This document shows, piece by piece, positions 34,150 through 45,718 of a DNA stretch of 64,000 nt (its first letter is position 1; each line of letters opens with the position of its first letter). A program made the translations under genes and the position numbers. Below the pieces are notes generated by a model that did not search any database, was not told where the DNA came from, and saw only the letters and a list, made by a program, of their open reading frames with translations. Source of the stretch: Stomoxys calcitrans (taxonomy: Eukaryota > Arthropoda > Insecta > Diptera > Muscidae); assembly GCF_963082655.1 (NCBI RefSeq), contig NC_081554.1, positions 64,508,602 to 64,572,601 of the forward strand, given 5' to 3'.

Positions 34150-35905
34150 TTAGATTTTAGGTTAGATTAGGTTGAGAAGAGGTTGCAGATATTAATCCGC
34201 CCATGCCACTATGGACAAATACCTAAGCCAGTAATCGGCTTTTAGTGCACTATTAAAACAAAAAAGTAACCTCGAAAAAGAAAATGTTAAGTAAAGAATT
34301 CCATGTAACTTACAAAATCCTTAATTATTTTCCATACCACTCCGCTAAGTTGGTTCATGTCAGGTATTGTGTCCCCACCTAAGTACTGGTGTCTGTTAGC
34401 CGCGAAAGCCAGTCAATGACATAGGAAATGCTCCCAACGTCTCATCATCTTCCCCACATGCCCTACACATGCTATCACTTGCCGCACCGCTTTTTCATAA
34501 GTGAGCTCGTAGTCCTATGTGTTCCGTTATGGCACCAAAGGCTATACTGATCTCCTTCTTACTTCCTTACAGTAATAGCCTCAGATCTCAGTCCTTGGGT
34601 TCTCAATGTATGTATCCGTGTAACATGATCTTCCACATGGCAATACTAGGGTTCCGTCAGACCAAGACCGTGCCGCAGTGCCTCGCACTCGACCTCAAGT
34701 GTCGTCTCAGGTATCCAATCAGAAACGTCTTCCCATTCTTCCAGGTTTCCTAACGTCGCCTCGATTAAACATTTCGAGCCTACGGCCCGCCTCCATAGTG
34801 TCCAACATCTGTGAGCCTTCTCAGTACGCTACTGAATGTGATAATTCCAATTCAGTTTCCTGTCCAAGATCACACCTAAGTATTTGACAGGTATCAAAAT
34901 CGTCTTATTGAGGAAACGTGGTGCGTTAAATTGGCCCACCTTCGTCTTCCTCGTGAACAGGCATATTTCAGTCTTCTCTGGGTTGACATTGAGATCCCTT
35001 GGGTCTAACCCAATTATATGCCATACGCAAGACCCTTTCGGTCCTTCTGCATAGCTCGTTCGGATCCTTACCTCTTAGAAGTATAATAACATCGTCTGCC
35101 TAGCAGACGGGTTCAAATCCCTCCTTAGTCAGCACCCTGTGCCACTTTCTCCCCAATATATATGTCATGGGACCCGCAATTTATCTACCTGTTCCTTAGC
35201 ATATAGTTTATCCAGTCTCTAAGGACCCGGTCCACCCGGTACTCGTCCAAGAATTGGATCAATGTCCCGGTCCGCAGCGCCTCCTCGATGTTAATGCGAA
35301 CCGCCAATGTGTTCGTCTTGCCATCGAAGGATTTTTCTATTTTATGCACAGCCTCGTTTCAGGGCAGTCTCCACCGACCTTCCCTTGATATAGGCATGCT
35401 GTTTGTATGTAAGCAGTTCGCTGAATGTCCAATTCTTTATCATGGTATCCACTATGCATTCCATGGTTTTGAGTAGAAAGGACGTAAGGCTTATAGGCCT
35501 GTAGGGCTTTTTGTGTCGCATAACTTGCCTTGCCGGGCTTTGGTATAAATACCACCCTTGCCTCCTAACAGGCTTTCTAAGTATATGGAAGTCCTAGGCT
35601 GTGAAAATAGTGGCCAGATGGGGCGCCAGATAGTGGGCCTCCTTTGGTAGTAACCCCGGAAATATTCCATCAGGTCCGGGTGACTTAAATGGTTTGAAGC
35701 TCCTCAAGGCTTCTTTGACCATAAATTACGTTATGATAAACCTTCGATCAACCTTATCATTCTAAGATTCCTGTGTCTCCGTGAGTATCATCGTATCCTG
35801 TGGAAAATGCGTTTTCATCAAAAGCCTCAACATGTCCTCCGTTGTTTCTGCTCTCACTCCCATGTCGCCTATTAACGTTTCAGTTTGGACATTGGTTTTT
35901 GAGAG
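34150..35905 (-). mobile_element. LOA-like LINE family 1, degraded copy
   Basis: On the minus strand the order is reverse transcriptase (a block corresponding to MECIVDTMIKN near 35430, the PVC.ADDV catalytic block near 35085-35110, then NPEKTEICLFTRKTKVGQFN near 34930-34985), then an RNase H-proximal stretch and a 3' untranslated segment ending near 34150. Many shifts and stops interrupt it. The same segments recur on the plus strand at 48709-51620 and 55080-56470, which fixes the family. Confidence 0.75.
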
Positions 35906-36224
35906 AAGCTTTAGATTTTAAGATGCGCAAAATTTTAGCACAATTGGAAGAGGTTAACACGTGTTGCTGGGGTCTCAAAGTTTTGAAAATCTCGATATTT
36001 TAGCTATTTGGCGACTTTGGGGACTTTGGCTACCCATATCTCTGAATCGGCTAAAGCTATTGCCCGTGTCATACATCAAATTAAAGGCCAATCTCTTTTT
36101 AACATTTAATGCTCAATAACGAGGAACGTAAGTAGTACTGAATTCGAGATAATGAAGCCAAAGTCCCTAAATACGTGCAACGTGCACAAGGGTTACCGTG
36201 CTGATAGTCAGTCTGTCGTTTTTA

Positions 36225-36965
36225 TACCCTACACCACCGCTGTGGTACAGGGTATTATAACTTAGTGAAGTTGTTTGTAACACCCAAAAGGAAGAGCGAT
36301 GGACCCATTGAGACCCGATCGACTCAGAATCACATTCTTATTCGACTTAGCTATGTCCGTTTTCATGAGATTGTCCTCAAATTTGGCACAAGAATTTACT
36401 TGGGCCTAGAGACGAAGCCTATTGAAATTGGAAAAATCGGTTCAGGCGGACATACTAACCTTTGCGCTACGGTGGCCTCCTCAGATTTTAATATAGCTCC
36501 CATATATATGTTCGTCCGATTTGGACTCACATTGAACTATATAGTCATTTGTAAACCGAGTCCCATGAAATTTTGTACGAGGGATTCTCTTATGAGTCTC
36601 GACATTATTGGTGAATTTCATAGAAATCGGTTCAGTTTAAATATAGCTCCCATATATATGTATTGGCCGATTTTTTTCTTCTAGAGCCTTTGGAAGCGGA
36701 TTTATCACCCTATCTTCTCAAAACTTCGCACTAACCTTTCTTCTGCGACTTTTGCGGATTTTAGGTGAAATCGGTTCAGATTTGGCTGTAGTTCCCATAT
36801 ATATGTTCGTCCTAGTATTAAAATAATTTGGTCATTTGTTAACCGATTCACACGAAAATTAGCACAAAGAATTCCCCTATGGCTTCTGGTATTGCTGTTG
36901 CAAATTGCAAATTTTTCCCATGAACATTCCACTAAGGAAGAGGGGCAAACTTCTCACCTATCAAT
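36225..36965 (+). repeat. Dispersed repeat with a SINE head fragment
   Basis: The stretch starts with CACCACCGCTGTGGTACAGG, followed by GGTATTATAAC and units containing ATATAGCTCCCATATATATG, and is a common non-coding type. A piece of tRNA-like SINE head (about 36450-36480, containing CTAACCTTTGCGCTACGGTG) interrupts one unit between two TCAG copies. The same repeat resumes at about 39355 and again at 46765, flanking the LINE and the errantivirus. Confidence 0.5.
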
Positions 36966-37159
36966 GAGTGCAGTCCGATTCAAGTTTTAAGCTCAATGAT
37001 AAGGGGCCTCCTTTTTATAGCCGAGTCCGAACGGCGTGCCACAGTGCGACACCTGTTTGGAGAGAAGTTTTACATGGCATAGTACATCACAAATGTTGCC
37101 AGGATTAGGAGGGGAAACCACCGCTGAACATTTTGGTTGTTACTGGTATGCATTCGTCG

Positions 37160-39355
37160 GAGGCTATTAGGGATGGAGGGACACGATCGTCATCTTCATT
37201 CCGAAAGCAGGAAAACCCTACCACACGAAGACGAAAGATTTACGTCCTATTAGTCTGTCGTCCTTTACGCTGAAGACTCTTGAGAGTTGGTAGAAACATA
37301 TCATAGGGCAAAAATCTCTGAAGATCACCTGTCGCGGCAGCAGCATTCATATAGTTGGCTACATATAGGGTTCTCTCGCTGTCAAGTTATATACAATGGT
37401 AGCATTTTTTGACATTGAAGTTACTTTCAATGAAGTAAATTCGACGTCAATTATGACGGAGTTGGAGTTTCTAGGCATCAACTCCGTAGGAAAGTTTATT
37501 AATAACTTACTTACTTAAAGATGCATTACGGCAGGTTTGGGATATGTGGATCTTAAAAAGATGAGTCAGCAGAGGAACACCTCGAGGAGGTGTACTGTCT
37601 CCTCTACTTTGGAATGTAGCCATTAACAATATATTATTGTCTCTGGAAGAAAAAGGTGTAAAAGTGGTCGCGTATGCTGATGACGTGGCAATTGCGGTTA
37701 GGGAAAAGTTCCACACCACTCTTAGAGATATACTTCAGGAAGCTCTACGTGTCACAGCAAAGTGGGCTACCGAAAGTATAGGTATAAATCAGTGCAAGAC
37801 AGAAATAGTTCTTTTCAACAGGAGATACAAGATTCCTACAGGGAACCTGTCTCCTTAAGTGGAGAGAATGTTCCATTTACAGAAAGCGCAAAATACCTGG
37901 GTGTTTTGCTGGACAGGAAATTGAACTTCAAATCCATAACTTTGGAAAGTGCAATTAAGGCAACTCTTGCCCTATACACCTGCAAGAGAGCCATTGGCAC
38001 AAGTTGGGGGTTTAGACCGCGTGTCATGCATTCGGTAGATACCGCAGTTGTCAGACCTATAATGCTATATGGTGTTGTGATCTGGTGGACGGGGCTTCAA
38101 AAGTCCACCTACTGCTCAATACTTAACCGAATCCAAAAGATGGCTTGTTTGTGCATCACAGCCGCACTGAGGACGACACCATCTGATGCACTGAATTTAG
38201 TGCTACATCTTATGCCTCTGGAAATTGTGGCTACCCAAATTGCAGCGACCACTGCCGAGAGGTTAAGGGAGCTTTCTCATTGGTCATGTGGCGGCTATGG
38301 ACACTGTATTATCCTTGATACAATATCCGATGTTCCAGGCGGTGTGGATTATACCCTACCTGAGCCGCTTTTTGATAAAAAGTTTTGTACCACTATTCCC
38401 GATAGAACCGATTGGAACTACGATATCCCTGGTAACAGAAGTTACATAGACTTCTATACGGATGGTTTCAAACTAAACGACCAGGTGGGCTTTGGGGTGT
38501 ACTTTAAAGATCTAGAACTGGTCGTACCGACCACTGCAGTGTGTATCAAACGGAGATCCTTGCAATTAAGGAAGTGGTAGAATGGCTAAGATATAAAGTC
38601 AATACGACGATTGGCATAAATAACTTTTCAGACAGCCAGGCAGTCATTAAATCCCTAGAGAACGTATTTCTGAACACAAAAACCGCCCTCGACTGTCTGA
38701 AAAGTTCAAAATTCACGTGTTCTGGGTGCCGGGCCACAGAGATATCCCAGGGAACTGTAAAGCGGACGAGCTTGCGAAACTAGGAACTTCCCTACTCATT
38801 CCAGGGATACTGGAATCTGTGGGTATGCCTCTAGCGACATGTAAGCTAAGCTTTCAGGACCAGACCCGGAGGACAACGAATGATAGATGGTTACAAAGAG
38901 GGGGCTGTGAGCATTCCAAAACGATGTGGCCTAATCTATACTTGAAGACGTCTACTGCTTTGCTGTCATTGACTAGAACATTCATTGTGTCCATCATGAC
39001 AGGTCACTGTCTAATCGGAAAACATGCTGACAGACTGAAGGTTGCCAGCAACGACTTTTGCAGAAGCTGTGAGGACATCGAAGAAGAAGAGACTATAGAA
39101 CACCTTCTGTATGTGTGTCTCGCACTAGCAGTCAGAAAGAGTTCCACATTAGGTTCTGATTTCATTGAGAACCTGTCTGATTTAGCGGATGTGAACATTC
39201 GCAAGTTGTTCGACTTTTTAAAGCAATCTGGATGGTGCAACGGTAGGAACTAGAAGGCATCTTCCTTCTTCTGTTCCTGTGGGATCACAATAGACGAAAA
39301 CGTCTAAATGAGTCTGATGGCAGAATGCTACTTAAACCTAACCTAACCTTCAATT
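37160..39355 (+). mobile_element. LOA-like LINE family 2 with reverse transcriptase and RNase H, 5' truncated and frameshifted
   Basis: Successive frames read DLRPISLSSFTLKT near 37236, VKVVAYADDVAIAV at about 37661 (the catalytic YADD), AKYLGVLLDRKLNF, then RNase H blocks YIDFYTDGFKLN near 38449, TEILAIKEVVEWLRY near 38548 and FWVPGHRDIPGNCKADELAK near 38720. A C-terminal Cys/His-containing stretch (CRSCEDIEEEETIEHLLYVC) ends in a stop at about 39251. The 3' tail ends in repeated CCTAACC. At least three frame changes and several stops show it cannot make a full protein. A 152-bp 3' fragment of the same family lies at 51397-51548. Confidence 0.8.
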
Positions 39356-39457
39356 ATATTGCAATAATTTGGTCATTTGGTAACCGATTGCTCAAAAAAT
39401 TGTCACTAAGGTTTCTCTTATGAGTTTTTTGATTATTAGATATAGCTCCCATATATA

Positions 39458-39865
39458 AATTATTCTTAATGAATGTATTGAACTTTATTCATTGAGTATG
39501 AGTTAAAAACTAAACTTACAATAATGCTGTTACTTAAAACTAAGCCACCACATTATGTTGCGCCGCTGTCGCTCTGCCAACGTTGCCATTGCCTTTCTTG
39601 CTGACACAGTGGCCCGTGTAGAATATTGGGCTATTAACCTGTAGTGGGGTGTTGAATAGGCGGCTCGTGTTACTTGTGGGAATACGGGAGCATGAAGGTT
39701 TCCCATGAATGGTTGTAAGTAGTTGGTTTGGGTGCAATCAAATGAATAAGGTGTCTAGAATAAGGTGTCCAATGCGCTGACTTAGCAGCTCGTGTGGGGT
39801 TTTTGGTTGCCTTAGTGCAGCTAAACTGTGGGAATACGGGAACACGAGGGTTCCTCATGATAACT
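39458..39865 (-). repeat. 3' LTR of the errantivirus
   Basis: 408 bp, matching 46353-46760 without a difference that I could see. On the element's strand it begins AGTTATCATGAGGAACC. It contains the stop codon of the env-like frame within its first dozen bases. Confidence 0.94.
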
Positions 39866-41322
39866 CCTCCCCTTCTAAGTGGGGGCCGTCCTCGGTCCTT
39901 GTAATAGCGTTTTTGATTGCATCTTCAACTGACCTGGTTATGATGATCTTCTTTTTTGTGATGGTTCTTCGTCGTAATAGGTAACCTGCCAGTCCCACAA
40001 TCGCAAAACCACCAATGATTGATAAACCTGCGATTTGGCCCTGATCGACCCCACGTTGTAAATGGCGGATGTGTTGGAGGTTCCGTTGGTTCACGTGATG
40101 CAGATAGGGGGCACTTAGTATCTCAGTGTGTTGTGTCAGGTTGATCTCAGAAGCCCATGGAGTTTCAGGTTGCAGAGGAGTCGTCGAATTCTCGTTGTAA
40201 TATACCGAATCGTTGATTTTTACATGATCTTTGAAAATGACCAGGTAAGTGCCATTAATTGTAACAGGAGCTTCATTACTTTCTTCTACTATTGCCAGTT
40301 GGTCATTTATGACTACCAATCCATCGCCTATTGGTGTAATCGGCGTGAGATTGTTGAATGTGGTGCTGCAGCTTGCAGTGTTACTTGTCAGTAGTTGTAG
40401 AGCGCATGATGTGGCTGATGACGGTAGGCAAAAAGTTGGTATCGTGTCGCTGCAGTTCCTTACCGCTAAGGTACGATTATGGCATACCGCTAAGGTGGAT
40501 TCTTGTAGGTGGAGCATTTGGTGGCCGTGAGCTACTGGTAAAATAGTAATTTTCTTACATCTAAGCTTAGGAATAGGATATCTTATTAGGAAGTAAATTA
40601 CATTATCGTATTGCAAAATCTTAATATTAGCTACAGCCATAACATCGGCCACGGAGAGGTTCGTGAAGTGCTCATTTTTTATTATGAAGTTTATTTCGTT
40701 ACTGTCTAAAAGGATGGGGTTCAAGACTCCAATTTTTGCGAATGTGATAGAAGTGATAAGATTGTCTAAGTCTGTTATTATTGCTCTGTTTCTAGCTAAT
40801 AGAATATCGTAAAGGTGGCTAGTGTCTATTTCTCTGTGTTTTTCTGTCTTCAAGATTTTATTTACTGTAATGGTGAGACTATTAATTTCTTTTTGTACCT
40901 CCGTGTTGATAGTAAACTGTCTGTCCTGGGAGTCGATTAGTTGTTCTGCCTTGTTTGTTAGTCTGTCAAAGTCGTCATGGTCTGGGGTCCCTGCAATATA
41001 TTTCAGTACCGTCCCTATAAAGTTCAAGCTTCTCGCTTGTCTGTGATGAGTATTTACTGTCTGTATTAGTCTACTTATCTGATTTATGTCTGCGTCTAGC
41101 AACTTCCTCATGTGTGTTTGAGGAAAATGGTCCGCAGCGTTAGCTGTCTCGTCCTTTAGTCGTTCGTACAGAGTCAGGTTCGTAACATGTTTGATGTGTC
41201 CATAACTTTCCCAGATAACAAGGTCACCACCGGTCACCGGAATGTATCCTGCATTTGAGTAGTCTATTAGTCGTCCAGATGTTGCTGATACCAATATGGC
41301 TATAACCAATTTTAAAGCGATT
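39855..41322 (-). CDS. Env-like fusion glycoprotein of the errantivirus
   Basis: The frame is open for about 488 residues from a likely splice acceptor (TTTTCAG at 41323-41329) to a TGA inside the 3' LTR. It has no ATG at its head: the hydrophobic N-terminal stretch RIALKLVIAILVSAT reads as a signal peptide, but the first in-frame ATG is some 65-70 codons further in. Errantiviral env is known to be made from a spliced RNA, and the start may be supplied by an upstream exon. A basic Arg-X-X-Arg-type segment near residue 95, followed by a glycine-containing hydrophobic run, resembles the cleavage and fusion region of the insect virus F-type proteins. One membrane span (LSIIGGFAIVGLAGYLL) near the C-terminus precedes a basic tail. 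Confidence 0.85.
39866..39876 (-). other. Polypurine tract of the errantivirus
   Basis: AGAAGGGGAGG on the element's strand directly precedes the 3' LTR and overlaps the end of the env-like frame. Confidence 0.75.
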
Positions 41323-41405
41323 CTGAAAACGTAAGTTATAAAATTTTTTTTTTTTTAATCGTCTCCCGCATATAACGTTGTGTTAATTCTAGAAAGGAAG
41401 AAAAT

Positions 41406-44400
41406 TCAGCGGAGATTGTCCTTATGGACCCTCCTCCCCCTTATGAGAACGGTGGTACCCAGGTCTTTTTCAACTTCCTCTTCGGTGTAAAGAGGTGTAA
41501 GTTTATTACCTAGCCTTCTGTTATTTTTTACGAGCACCTTCTCCCCAACGGCAAAATCCCTATCTTGCCTATTCCTATTGTGCGCTTCTAAGTTTTTGAT
41601 CTGAGTGTTTTTTATACGCGATACTATTTGTGCGTCGGCTTCCGAGGAATGAAAGGCTGTAATAGGTTTCGTCTCAGTTACCGAATGTATTGACCTGTTA
41701 TATTCGATGGTAGCCAAAAGAACTATCTCTTCGATATCATCTAAATTTTTGTCAAGTTTAAGACATCTAGATATTTCCATCAGTGTGTTGTGAAATCGCT
41801 CTACCTGTCCATTTGAGGTACTGTGCAAGGGTGGAGCGTTCGCAATATCGATGTCGAAATGGTTCTTTAACGTGGCCTTGATGCTATGTGAATTGAGCGA
41901 CTTCTCGTTGTCACAGTAAATAGTTTTCGTATTTGAAAACACATTGAGCAACTGCAGAAGCTGAGGCTTAACGTCTACTATCGTCCTAGACTTTAAAGAC
42001 TGTACTATTGCAAATTTTGAAAATTTGTCAATGCAAGTCAAAAAATATTTCGACCCTGTTGAAAATATATCAATGTGGAGAATTTCTCCACAATATGTGG
42101 GTATGGGCGTTTGAGCAATGAGTTGCTTTCTTGGATGGCGGTCATACTTCGCTTGAGAGCATACGCGACAATTTGCTACAAATTGTTTAGTCTTCTTTTC
42201 CATTTTTGGAAAAAAATAGTCTTCAATTATTTGCTTCACGTTTTCCTGGGCTGCTCGGTGTGCTCGATTGTGTTCGGCTGCGATAATTTCCTGTTGTTCG
42301 TTAGGATCTGATATATCAATAACTAACTTTTCTGTGTGCCTGAATTTCACGGTTGGAAAGAGTTCGATCAATTTATGCTGGAATCGTGCCAATGTGTGTA
42401 GATCACACTGCAGAGCATTTACTACATCTACGTTCACGGCTTCCTGGAGATTTTTAATTAAATCGTCAACGGTTCGGAATGTAATCAAGTGTCTCGTCTT
42501 TTTCCCAAAAATAATGAAAGTTTTTTTCTGGGGTTCTGTGCCTTCCTCAACAAGTATCTGATTACGGAAGCAATTTACCGGCTTATCGGTTCTCTCAATC
42601 GTGTTGGTAGATGATTCTTCGCTGTGGATTGTTTCAACACTCGCATTGTCTAAAGCATTAATGTGCTGTCTGGACAGCGCATCTGCAACTACGTTTTCCT
42701 TGCCTGGTTTATAGATTAGCTTTGCGTTGCATTCATCAATGAAAGCTTTCCACCTTTTAATTTTAGAATTCGGATTTCTGTCCGAAACGGCAAAGGTTAA
42801 TGGTTGGTGGTCCGTGAATACGTTTAATTTTGATACACCATAAAGGTAGTTTCTAAGCGTTTTAAGTGCCCAGACAATGGCTAATAATTCCCGTTCATTA
42901 GTAGCGTAATGTTCCTCGCTAATTGTCAAAGTGCGGGAAATCATGGTTATAGGTTTTCCCTCCTGTGAAAGGACAGCACCTATAGCATGGGAGGATGCGT
43001 CTGTGGTTAAATCGAACGCTTTTCGGAAATCTGGGTATGTTAAGGTTACGTCTTCGGAGGCAAGTATATCTTTTATTTTAATAAAGGCTTTTTTCTGCTC
43101 ACTAGTCAAATCAATCTTGATTTTTTTCGACTGTGTTGCAGTAACTCGGCCGTACTCTCCTCTCAGTATGTTTGATAGTGGTTTCGCAATCTTGGCGAAG
43201 TCGCGTATGAAGCAGCGGTAGTATCCCGCTAAGCCTAAGAATGACCTTAGACCTCTTAAGGTGCTGGGCTCAGGAAAATTCCGAATTGTTTCAATTTTTT
43301 CAGCACAAGTTTTAATTCCTCCTTGTGAAACTAAGAACCCTAAGTATTCGACCTCGGTTTGGAAAAATTTTGATTTTTCTGCCGATACCCTCATATTGGC
43401 TTCGAATAGACTTCGCATCACTACTTCCGTATCTGTTAAATGGTCTTGCTCGTTTTTCGAGAATATAATGACATCGTCGACGTAGACGAAACATCTCTTA
43501 CCGATGTGTTCTCTTAACACATCGTCTATCGCCCTTTGGAAAATGCTGGGCGCGTTCTTCAGACCGAAGGCCAGTCTGCAGAATTCATATTTTCCGTTTT
43601 TTACAGAAAATGCGGTTTTTTCTCTATCGGGTTCAGACAACTGAATTTGGTGGAAACCTGATTTTAGGTCTAGTGTAGTGAAGAATTTACTCCCACCAAG
43701 GTTGGATAGAGTTTCCGTTATTTCTGGAATCGGGTACCTATCACTGACAGTTTTATCATTAAGTTTTCGAAAATCTATAACTAATCGCTTTTTTTCCTGT
43801 CCATTTTCATCAAAGCCCTTTTTTTTAACGACCCATATTGGGTTGTTATAGGGGGACCTAGACTTTCGAATGATACCGTTTGCCAGTAAATCCTGAATTT
43901 CCTTATTAACAAAATCCGCAACGCCCAGTGGGTACGGGTACAGTCTTGAGTAAACTGGGTCTTCGTTCTCCGTGCGGATGGTCGCAACCACATTCGTATT
44001 GTATGGGAGTGCTTCATTGGGGTCTGCAAATACTCCGTTTACGTTGGCAATTACTCTAAAGAATGCGTCTTTGAACTCCCTTGGTACCGACTTAGCCTGA
44101 AGTTGTAAATGATTTATATCCTGGCTGGTAATAAATAAAATAACTTCTTTTCCATGGTCATGTGTAATTGTGTTAGTTTTTAAATCAATGGATGCGTGTA
44201 CCTTATTCAATAAATCAAGGCCAATAACGCCATCAAATGATTTCAACTCGGGTAAAATAAAAAAATCTTCTGTAACGCCGAAAATTCTAATTTTGCATTT
44301 AAGTTTGATGGGAGTAACTCCATGAATTGATTTTACTGCAAATGAATTTTGGACCTCCTTTACTCCCTTTAGTTCCGGTAAGGGTTTGATGTAACTCCTT

Positions 44401-44486
44401 GAAGCCCCCGTGTCGACAAGGAGTTTGATTTCTTTCCCTCCTATTGACCTTGAAATCCAAGGCAGGAGGGACCTTCCCCTAAAAAA
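41406..44486 (-). CDS. Errantivirus pol: protease, reverse transcriptase, RNase H, integrase
   Basis: The frame opens at the heptamer TTTTTTA at 44480-44486, in the -1 frame relative to gag, and runs without a stop to about residue 1026. Protease carries LLVDTGASRSYIKP near residue 30. Reverse transcriptase carries ITTQYG-region contacts and the catalytic FVYVDDVIIF near residue 335; RNase H has DASSHAIGAVLSQ. Integrase has an HHCC zinc finger ending CRVCSQAKYDRHP and the three catalytic blocks ILHIDIFSTG, IYCDNEKSLNSH and NGQVERFHNTL. The stop precedes the env-like frame. Expression is expected only as a gag-pol fusion by ribosomal frameshifting. All catalytic residues I can check are present. 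Confidence 0.93.
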   Translation of the reverse strand, partial: FFRGRSLLPWISRSIGGKEIKLLVDTGASRSYIKPLPELKGVKEVQNSFAVKSIHGVTPIKLKCKIRIFGVTEDFFILPELKSFDGVIGLDLLNKVHASIDLKTNTITHDHGKEVILFITSQDINHLQLQAKSVPREFKDAFFRVIANVNGVFADPNEALPYNTNVVATIRTENEDPVYSRLYPYPLGVADFVNKEIQDLLANGIIRKSRSPYNNPIWVVKKKGFDENGQEKKRLVIDFRKLNDKTVSDRYPIPEITETLSNLGGSKFFTTLDLKSGFHQIQLSEPDREKTAFSVKNGKYEFCRLAFGLKNAPSIFQRAIDDVLREHIGKRCFVYVDDVIIFSKNEQDHLTDTEVVMRSLFEANMRVSAEKSKFFQTEVEYLGFLVSQGGIKTCAEKIETIRNFPEPSTLRGLRSFLGLAGYYRCFIRDFAKIAKPLSNILRGEYGRVTATQSKKIKIDLTSEQKKAFIKIKDILASEDVTLTYPDFRKAFDLTTDASSHAIGAVLSQEGKPITMISRTLTISEEHYATNERELLAIVWALKTLRNYLYGVSKLNVFTDHQPLTFAVSDRNPNSKIKRWKAFIDECNAKLIYKPGKENVVADALSRQHINALDNASVETIHSEESSTNTIERTDKPVNCFRNQILVEEGTEPQKKTFIIFGKKTRHLITFRTVDDLIKNLQEAVNVDVVNALQCDLHTLARFQHKLIELFPTVKFRHTEKLVIDISDPNEQQEIIAAEHNRAHRAAQENVKQIIEDYFFPKMEKKTKQFVANCRVCSQAKYDRHPRKQLIAQTPIPTYCGEILHIDIFSTGSKYFLTCIDKFSKFAIVQSLKSRTIVDVKPQLLQLLNVFSNTKTIYCDNEKSLNSHSIKATLKNHFDIDIANAPPLHSTSNGQVERFHNTLMEISRCLKLDKNLDDIEEIVLLATIEYNRSIHSVTETKPITAFHSSEADAQIVSRIKNTQIKNLEAHNRNRQDRDFAVGEKVLVKNNRRLGNKLTPLYTEEEVEKDLGTTVLIRGRRVHKDNLR

Positions 44487-45718
44487 TTAAGCTCGTCGCT
44501 CTCAATTTCGTCTACGGCCTGTTCCGCATCTTCATCATACGTTGGCTCGTCCATTGATTCGTGTTCTTCGCTAAGATGATTCACACGTTGTAGTTTTGGT
44601 CCTGTGTATCGCCCTGAATTTGACGCTCGTTTCTGTGTATTTCCCTGTGACCTGTCATTATAGTCATGACTTTGGTAGTTTGTTTTTTGTCTAAATTGGG
44701 ATAGGGAAGGGTCTACTTCCATAGGTTCGACACGTCTATGATCGGCGAAGTTACCACTGGTGTGTGGCTTTTGGTTATTTAAGTTGTTCTGCGGTTGACC
44801 AGCCTGTTTCTGTTTGGTAACCGAATAATGTGGGTTCTTCTGTCCCACATTGTGATCCGTATTAGGGGAATTTTGGGCAGAACTTGCCTTTCTGTTGTAA
44901 GAACTATCAGATCTATTTGCGAAATTTTTCGCGAAAGCGTAGCGCTCGTTATTAGCGTCTACTTCTTGTGCTAAGGCCAATGCAGAAGGGAGGTCTGTTG
45001 GTCTTGAGGCAAACAGGATATCACAAAGGGGTTTCCTTAAACCTGATATGAAAACCCTAAGTGCATCGGCTCTGTATTTTTCGTTTATAGTGTCTGCTAC
45101 ACTATTTTCATATGACATGATTGTCTTATTGGCTAACAAGGTTAATTTCTTTTCTACCTCATCGTAGAAATCTAGTAACTGCATCGAACCCTGCCTCAGC
45201 GTGGACAGTTCTTGTTCGATCAGATATATCGGACGTTTGTCCGCGTAAGTAAAATCGAGACGGGCAATGATTGCTTTAAAACTTAATACCGTGCTAAAGG
45301 ATGAAAGTACTGCATCGGCGGCACCTCGCACTTTATTTCTAAGAATAATCACCGCTTGATAGTGGCGTTCGCTGCCATCGTATTTCTCAAATAACTCGTA
45401 TGCATTGTGCGCTGCCTCGCGCCATGACACATAGGTGCCTGGCTGTCCCGAAAATTCCGGAAGAGACTTTATGGCATCTAAGGTGATATCACAAGGTACC
45501 AGCGGATTTATCCGAACTTTCGTAAACTTTTCAATTTTAGGTTTGTCAGTAGCAAGTCTACTGTTAATCGCAGTTATTTTCCTGTCGAATTCTAATTTTT
45601 GAGCGGCCAATGCTCTGCTCACTTCTGCTCTAACTAGCTCACTTACTTGTTCGGCGTTCATGGTTTCTTTTGTTTCTAAACTTAACTTGCCTAATAAGTC
45701 TTCTAATTCCTGACTCAT
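44441..45718 (-). CDS. Errantivirus gag
   Basis: This frame of 425 residues starts at an ATG (MSQELEDLLGKLSLETKE) and ends in TAG. It has an N-terminal helical, charged region, a central capsid-like domain (blocks SLPEFSGQPGTYVSWREAAH and YLIEQELSTLRQGSMQLLDF), and a C-terminal polar tail rich in Gln, Asn and Arg. No CCHC zinc knuckle is seen, as is usual for gypsy-type insect errantiviruses. The last 46 bases overlap the pol frame. Confidence 0.92.
   Translation of the reverse strand: MSQELEDLLGKLSLETKETMNAEQVSELVRAEVSRALAAQKLEFDRKITAINSRLATDKPKIEKFTKVRINPLVPCDITLDAIKSLPEFSGQPGTYVSWREAAHNAYELFEKYDGSERHYQAVIILRNKVRGAADAVLSSFSTVLSFKAIIARLDFTYADKRPIYLIEQELSTLRQGSMQLLDFYDEVEKKLTLLANKTIMSYENSVADTINEKYRADALRVFISGLRKPLCDILFASRPTDLPSALALAQEVDANNERYAFAKNFANRSDSSYNRKASSAQNSPNTDHNVGQKNPHYSVTKQKQAGQPQNNLNNQKPHTSGNFADHRRVEPMEVDPSLSQFRQKTNYQSHDYNDRSQGNTQKRASNSGRYTGPKLQRVNHLSEEHESMDEPTYDEDAEQAVDEIESDELNFLGEGPSCLGFQGQ
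44480..44486 (-). promoter_or_regulatory. Probable -1 ribosomal frameshift site between gag and pol
   Basis: On the element's strand the heptamer T TTT TTA sits in gag phase (codons AAT TTT TTA), the canonical X XXY YYZ form. The -1 frame has a TAA immediately upstream and becomes the open pol frame from this point. A short GC-rich inverted repeat (AGGG...CCCT) follows, but no pseudoknot was established. Confidence 0.8.

Noticed and set aside
36265..36684. 139-codon plus-strand frame in dispersed repeat
   Set aside because: It crosses the junctions of a SINE head fragment and repeat units, so it cannot be a conserved gene.
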